In this document: piece after piece, positions 60,521 through 64,000 of the stretch
How the letters are laid out: the number at the start of each line of letters is the position of its first letter
How positions within the stretch are numbered: the stretch's first letter is position 1
Assembly (NCBI GenBank): GCA_964244295.1
Contig: CAXTIG010000035.1
Coordinates: 12,997-76,996 of the forward strand
Length of the DNA: 64,000 nt
Direction: 5' to 3'
Source of the DNA: JAJAZB01 sp964244295
Lineage (GTDB): Bacteria > Bacteroidota > Bacteroidia > Cytophagales > Spirosomataceae
The notes under the pieces: generated by a model
Database searches by the model: none
Seen by the model: the letters and a program-made list of their open reading frames with translations, nothing else
Told to the model about the DNA's origin: nothing
Position numbers and translations under genes: made by a program

Positions 60521-62071
60521 GTGAGTACCCTCCCCCCCCAATTCGCCGAACTCGACCGCAAAAATGCCGAAGCCGAGCAGGGCGGCGGCCCGCGCCGCAT
60601 CGAAGCCCAGCACAAAAAAGGCAAACTCACCGCCCGCGAACGGATTCACCTGTTGCTCGACGAAGACTCCTTCGAAGAAATCGGCAAGTTTGTCATGCAC
60701 CGCAGCCGCGACTTCGGCCTCGACAAGGAACACTACCTCGGCGACGGCGTCGTGACCGGCTACGGCACCATCGCCGGGCGGCTGGTGTACGTGTACGCGC
60801 AGGATTTCACGGTGTTCGGCGGTGCGCTCAGCGAAACCCACGCCGAAAAAATCTGTAAAATCATGGATTTGGCGATGAAAAACGGCGCGCCCGTCCTCGG
60901 CCTCAACGACTCCGGCGGGGCGCGTATCCAGGAGGGCGTGGTGTCGTTGGCGGGCTACGCCGATATTTTTTACCGCAACACGCTGGCCTCCGGCGTGATT
61001 CCGCAGCTTTCGGCCATCATGGGGCCTTGCGCGGGCGGGGCGGTGTACTCGCCCGCCATCACCGATTTTATTCTGATGGTCGAAAATTCGAGCTACATGT
61101 TCGTAACCGGCCCCAACGTGGTGAAAACCGTGACCCACGAGGAAGTGACCGCCGAAGAACTCGGCGGGGCCAGCACCCACAGCAGCAAAAGCGGCGTGGC
61201 CCACGTGGCCTCGGCCAACGAGGTGGCCTGTATCCAGGATTTGAAAACCCTCCTCAGCTACCTGCCCCAAAACTGCGAAGACGAGCCGCCCCGTCTGCCC
61301 TACACCCCCGGCGACGAGCGCCGCCCCGCCCTCAACGACCTCATTCCGGCCAACCCCAATCAGCCCTACGACATCCGCGAGGCCATTGAGGGCACGATCG
61401 ACGCAGGGTCTTTTTTTGAGATTCATCGAAATTTTGCGGAAAACATCGTCGTCGGTTTCGCCCGGCTGGGGGGGCGGAGCCTCGGTATCGTCGCCAACCA
61501 GCCCGCCGTGCTGGCGGGCGTGCTCGACATCCACGCCAGCACCAAAGCCGCCCGGTTCGTGCGGTTTTGCGACTGTTTCAACATCCCGATTTTGGTGTTC
61601 GAAGACGTCCCCGGTTTCCTGCCCGGCACCGATCAGGAGTGGAACGGCATCATCACCAACGGGGCCAAACTGCTCTACGCCTTCTGCGAGGCCACCGTGC
61701 CCCGCGTGACGGTCATCACCCGCAAAGCCTACGGCGGGGCCTACGATGTGATGAACTCCAAGCACATCGGCGCCGATCTGAACTACGCCTGGCCCTCCGC
61801 CGAAATCGCGGTGATGGGGGCGAAGGGGGCCTCGGAAATTATTTTCAAGCGCGAAATCGCCGAAGCCGAAGACCCAACGGCCAAACTCCAGGAAAAAGTA
61901 GCCGAGTACACCGACAAGTTCGCCAACCCCTACCGCGCCGCCTTCCGGGGTTACGTCGATGAAGTGATTAAACCCGAAGACACCCGGCGAAAATTGATTC
62001 GTGCGTTTGGGATGCTCGAAAACAAAGTGGCGACGCTGCCGAGGAAGAAGCATGGGAATATTCCGCTGTAA
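60521..62071 (+). CDS. Acyl-CoA carboxylase subunit beta (carboxyltransferase)
   Basis: A 516-residue biotin-dependent carboxyltransferase of the propionyl-CoA carboxylase/methylmalonyl-CoA decarboxylase type. Visible are GGGPRRIEAQHKKGKLTARERIHLLLDEDSFEE, the N-terminal crotonase fold with GGARIQEGVVSL and IMGPCAGGAVYSPA, and the C-terminal half with LVFEDVPGFLPGTDQEWNGII, TRKAYGGAYDVMNSK and WPSAEIAVMGAKGA. It transfers carboxyl groups to propionyl- or acetyl-CoA. The biotin carboxylase and carrier subunits are not adjacent. GTG start chosen; an upstream in-frame ATG would run through a repeat tract and the promoter box. Confidence 0.93.
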   Translation: MSTLPPQFAELDRKNAEAEQGGGPRRIEAQHKKGKLTARERIHLLLDEDSFEEIGKFVMHRSRDFGLDKEHYLGDGVVTGYGTIAGRLVYVYAQDFTVFGGALSETHAEKICKIMDLAMKNGAPVLGLNDSGGARIQEGVVSLAGYADIFYRNTLASGVIPQLSAIMGPCAGGAVYSPAITDFILMVENSSYMFVTGPNVVKTVTHEEVTAEELGGASTHSSKSGVAHVASANEVACIQDLKTLLSYLPQNCEDEPPRLPYTPGDERRPALNDLIPANPNQPYDIREAIEGTIDAGSFFEIHRNFAENIVVGFARLGGRSLGIVANQPAVLAGVLDIHASTKAARFVRFCDCFNIPILVFEDVPGFLPGTDQEWNGIITNGAKLLYAFCEATVPRVTVITRKAYGGAYDVMNSKHIGADLNYAWPSAEIAVMGAKGASEIIFKREIAEAEDPTAKLQEKVAEYTDKFANPYRAAFRGYVDEVIKPEDTRRKLIRAFGMLENKVATLPRKKHGNIPL

Positions 62072-62085
62072 CCGGGAGAAAAAAC

Positions 62086-62613
62086 ATGGATAAACTTTTT
62101 GCGTATGTCTGCTCAGAACTCGAAAAACGGGGTATCGCTTACATGGTTTCGGGGAGCGTAGCCATGAGTGCCTACGCTAATCCACGTTACACCAACGATA
62201 TGGACGTGGTCATTGAATTAGCTGAGAGGCAGGTCGGTGAGTTGGCCGAAATGTTTGCCGGGCCGTACTATTTTCACCGGCCCAGCGTGGAGGAGGAAAT
62301 TCGCCGGGGTGGCATGTTCAACGTGATTGACCACACGTCCGGTCAGAAAGTTGATTTTATCATTCGGAAAAACACGGAGTACCGGCAGCTTGAATTCGAA
62401 CGTCGCCAACGGGCTGAGGTGTGGGGCGTGAATTGCTGGATGGTTTCTTTGGAAGATTTGATTTTATCGAAACTGATCTGGATTCAGCGCATTTTTAGTG
62501 ACCAACAGGCACTGGACATCGAAAATTTGATCGAAAAAAATCCTGGCCTGGATCGGGCCTACCTCACGGCGTGGGTGGAGAACCTGCGGCTGAAAACGTT
62601 CAATTTGTTATGA
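62086..62613 (+). CDS. Nucleotidyltransferase-fold protein (DUF6036-like)
   Basis: A 175-residue protein with the nucleotidyltransferase signature GSVAMSAYANPRYTNDMDVVIEL: a Gly-Ser start and the D-x-D pair (Asp43/Asp45 region), plus a third acidic residue in KVDFIIRK. The C-terminal helical part has SLEDLILSKLIW. Family members include AbiEii/MNT-like enzymes that AMPylate or modify tRNA in toxin-antitoxin pairs. It follows the carboxylase by 14 bases and overlaps the next small gene by four bases (ATGA), suggesting a coupled pair. Confidence 0.82.
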   Translation: MDKLFAYVCSELEKRGIAYMVSGSVAMSAYANPRYTNDMDVVIELAERQVGELAEMFAGPYYFHRPSVEEEIRRGGMFNVIDHTSGQKVDFIIRKNTEYRQLEFERRQRAEVWGVNCWMVSLEDLILSKLIWIQRIFSDQQALDIENLIEKNPGLDRAYLTAWVENLRLKTFNLL

Positions 62614-62882
62614 GACCACGCGAGGAGGATACGCCGCTCGAAGTGCGTTTGTTGCAGTGGGAAATTCTTCGGCAAAAACCGCTGGAAGTGCGATTGCAGC
62701 AGGCATTTCAAATGGCCGACCTCGGCCAGCAAATCGTGCGCGACCGCCTCCGCCGCCAGCACCCCGACTGGACCGAGGGCCAAATCCGCGCCGAAACCTT
62801 CCGGCAGATTTACCGGGATGATTTTTCGCCGGAAAAACAGGAGGAAATTGCCCGATCTATTTCCGCCTACCACGACCGATGA
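62610..62882 (+). CDS. Small helical partner of the nucleotidyltransferase
   Basis: A 90-residue helical protein (EVRLLQWEILRQKPLEVRLQQAFQMADLGQQIVRDRLRRQHPDW). The pattern L...R...RHP.w.e..ir....r..y is that of a widespread small protein found beside nucleotidyltransferase-fold genes in many phyla. Start MRPREEDTPL overlaps the upstream stop as ATGA. A regulatory or antitoxin-like role is inferred from the pairing only. Confidence 0.72.
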   Translation: MRPREEDTPLEVRLLQWEILRQKPLEVRLQQAFQMADLGQQIVRDRLRRQHPDWTEGQIRAETFRQIYRDDFSPEKQEEIARSISAYHDR

Positions 62883-62903
62883 GTGCCCTTTTTCCCCTCT
62901 CCC

Positions 62904-63518
62904 ATGAAACCAATCCGCCTGCTGGCCCTCCTCCTTTTCCCGATCTTTAGCCACGCCCAGCGTAAACTCGAACGAATTACCTTCGACCCAAATCTGGGCC
63001 TGGGGTTTGCCTCGCTCAACCCCGATGTGATCGGGTCGCCTTTGTATTTGTCCCTGAGTGGTTCGTTCATCACATCGGGAAGGTGGGTAATCATGCCGGA
63101 GGCCAATTACCTGGCTTTTCGCGATGCGTACTACCGAGAGAAATCCGGGTTTTTTATACCGACTTACGTTCGCCAACGCGTTGGGAGTTTCGGGGTTCAA
63201 TTCGGGAAAGTGTTGCTCGACGACAGCCTTGGCTTTCACGTTGTCGTCAGCACCGGGGCAGATCTGATGCTGGTGAGTAAACCCCACCGGACTGGTTCGG
63301 GGTATTTCGGAACGGAGTACGATTACACCCTCAGGGCCCTGATCAACGTGCCGGTGCAGGTGGCTTTCCGCATCCCGGTGCTGCCCCGCCGGGTCCGTCG
63401 GGTCACGCTCGACGTGCTCGTTACTGGCCGCTGGAACATCAATTCCTACCATTCGTTTCCAACCCTGAGCGTGGGGCCGAGTGTGGGATTTTATACCACC
63501 CGGAGGAGTCGGTATTGA
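62904..63518 (+). CDS. Hypothetical envelope protein, paralogue A
   Basis: A 204-residue protein with signal peptide (MKPIRLLALLLFPIFSHAQ) and strand-rich body, likely an outer membrane barrel. It opens RKLERITFDPNLGLGFASL and ends SVGPSVGFYTTRRSRY. No family recognised. It is clearly related to the next gene, sharing the start pattern (ER(I/L)T(F/I)DPxLG(L/V)GF) and the middle part (SFGVQFGKVLLDDSLG versus SYGFRVGRMVRLDSLG), so the two arose by tandem duplication. Confidence 0.7.
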   Translation: MKPIRLLALLLFPIFSHAQRKLERITFDPNLGLGFASLNPDVIGSPLYLSLSGSFITSGRWVIMPEANYLAFRDAYYREKSGFFIPTYVRQRVGSFGVQFGKVLLDDSLGFHVVVSTGADLMLVSKPHRTGSGYFGTEYDYTLRALINVPVQVAFRIPVLPRRVRRVTLDVLVTGRWNINSYHSFPTLSVGPSVGFYTTRRSRY

Positions 63519-63575
63519 AACCTGCGGTGTCCGATGCCCGTACTTCGACGGGCGGCTTCAATCTTCTCTTTCAAC

Positions 63576-63959
63576 ATGAAAACACGCTTCCTTCTCGTTC
63601 TCTCGCTTTTTCCTTTCTTTTCCCAGGCCCAGCTGCACATCCAGCGGCTCACCATCGATCCGATGCTCGGTGTCGGATTTTCAACCCGTCCCGACAAAAT
63701 GCTGACCGGCGGTGTTTTCGCGGGTAGCCTGACGGTGGAAACTTCAACCGGGTGGACCTTTTCACCGGAAGCAATGGCGGCCCGTTTTCGGGACGCGGTA
63801 GACCGGCGGAAAGTACAGTTTTTGTTGTCGGAGGAGTATCTGAAGTACGAACTGAACAGCTATGGCTTTCGGGTGGGAAGGATGGTACGGTTAGACAGTT
63901 TGGGGAAGAGGCTGGTGTTTTCTGCCGGACTCAACTCGATGGAGATCTTAAGGGGGTGA
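63576..63959 (+). CDS. Hypothetical envelope protein, paralogue B (short)
   Basis: A 127-residue protein with signal peptide (MKTRFLLVLSLFPFFSQAQ) followed by LHIQRLTIDPMLGVGFST, matching the upstream paralogue. It stops after SAGLNSMEILRG, about 75 residues before the position where paralogue A ends, so it lacks the last strands of the barrel. The 41 bases left in the window show no continuation I can trust. It may be a degraded copy or a shorter natural version. Confidence 0.6.
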   Translation: MKTRFLLVLSLFPFFSQAQLHIQRLTIDPMLGVGFSTRPDKMLTGGVFAGSLTVETSTGWTFSPEAMAARFRDAVDRRKVQFLLSEEYLKYELNSYGFRVGRMVRLDSLGKRLVFSAGLNSMEILRG

Positions 63960-64000
63960 GCAGATATTTTCGTGTATTTTAGCGGCTTTCTATCGCTACA

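Overview
The window reads as a chromosome segment of a Bacteroidota bacterium, most likely of the order Cytophagales (Spirosomataceae-like). The signs are two SusC/SusD pairs, a GLPGLI protein next to a TonB-type outer membrane barrel, DUF1800/DUF1501 with a C-terminal type IX sorting domain, a DUF5103 type IX plug-like protein, DUF3276, DUF3667, DUF5723 and DUF6169 proteins, and promoters of the Bacteroidota type (TTTG, about 20 bases, TAnnTTTG). Shine-Dalgarno sites are mostly absent and several starts look like GTG or TTG. Genus cannot be fixed from the sequence alone.

Layout. 0-4 kb: GLPGLI protein and outer membrane barrel. 4.2-8.6 kb: AGE-family sugar epimerase, PfkB kinase, metallo-beta-lactamase-fold hydrolase, patatin. 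8.7-18.7 kb: two divergently oriented SusC/SusD pairs. 18.8-25.3 kb: cyanophycinase-like lipoprotein, ABC-F ATPase, DUF3667 protein, and an overlapping Spy-like/YHYH/MORN/SCO1 cluster suggesting copper or cytochrome oxidase maturation. 25.4-29.5 kb: small envelope proteins, a broken C10 protease and a DUF5723 protein. 29.7-42 kb: mostly core genes (pfkA, DoxX-like, YdcF, thioredoxin-fold protein, DUF58, RlpA, DUF3276, ychF, DUF1800/DUF1501).

42.1-47.0 kb is the most interesting stretch. One strand carries, in transcription order, a stand-alone LuxR-type DNA-binding protein, a 58-residue peptide with a double-glycine leader, a LolA-like protein, a membrane protein, a membrane-anchored thioredoxin and a C39-peptidase ABC exporter. 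The middle genes are much more AT-rich than the rest. This looks like an uncharacterised secreted-peptide (bacteriocin or RiPP-like) system.

47.2-52 kb: DUF5103 protein, ECF sigma/anti-sigma pair and an M28 peptidase. 52.1-56.3 kb is an accessory island: PIN toxin-antitoxin pair, integrase remnant, a small phage-type protein, a Crp/Fnr regulator with a divergent-reductase-type NAD(P)-binding gene, a cluster of same-orientation GGCGACAGG repeats, and a DUF6169 pair. 56.4-64 kb: hslU, an OmpA-family protein, a barrel protein, an acyl-CoA carboxylase beta subunit, a nucleotidyltransferase pair and two tandem paralogous envelope proteins.

The intergenic spaces are rich in palindromic repeats: six copies of a GTCAC-CTGAGC-GTCGAAG palindrome family in subtypes, several other inverted repeats, and short-period AATTAGG/AATTGAG-like tracts that sometimes run into coding sequence. 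No rRNA, tRNA, CRISPR array or intact insertion sequence was seen.
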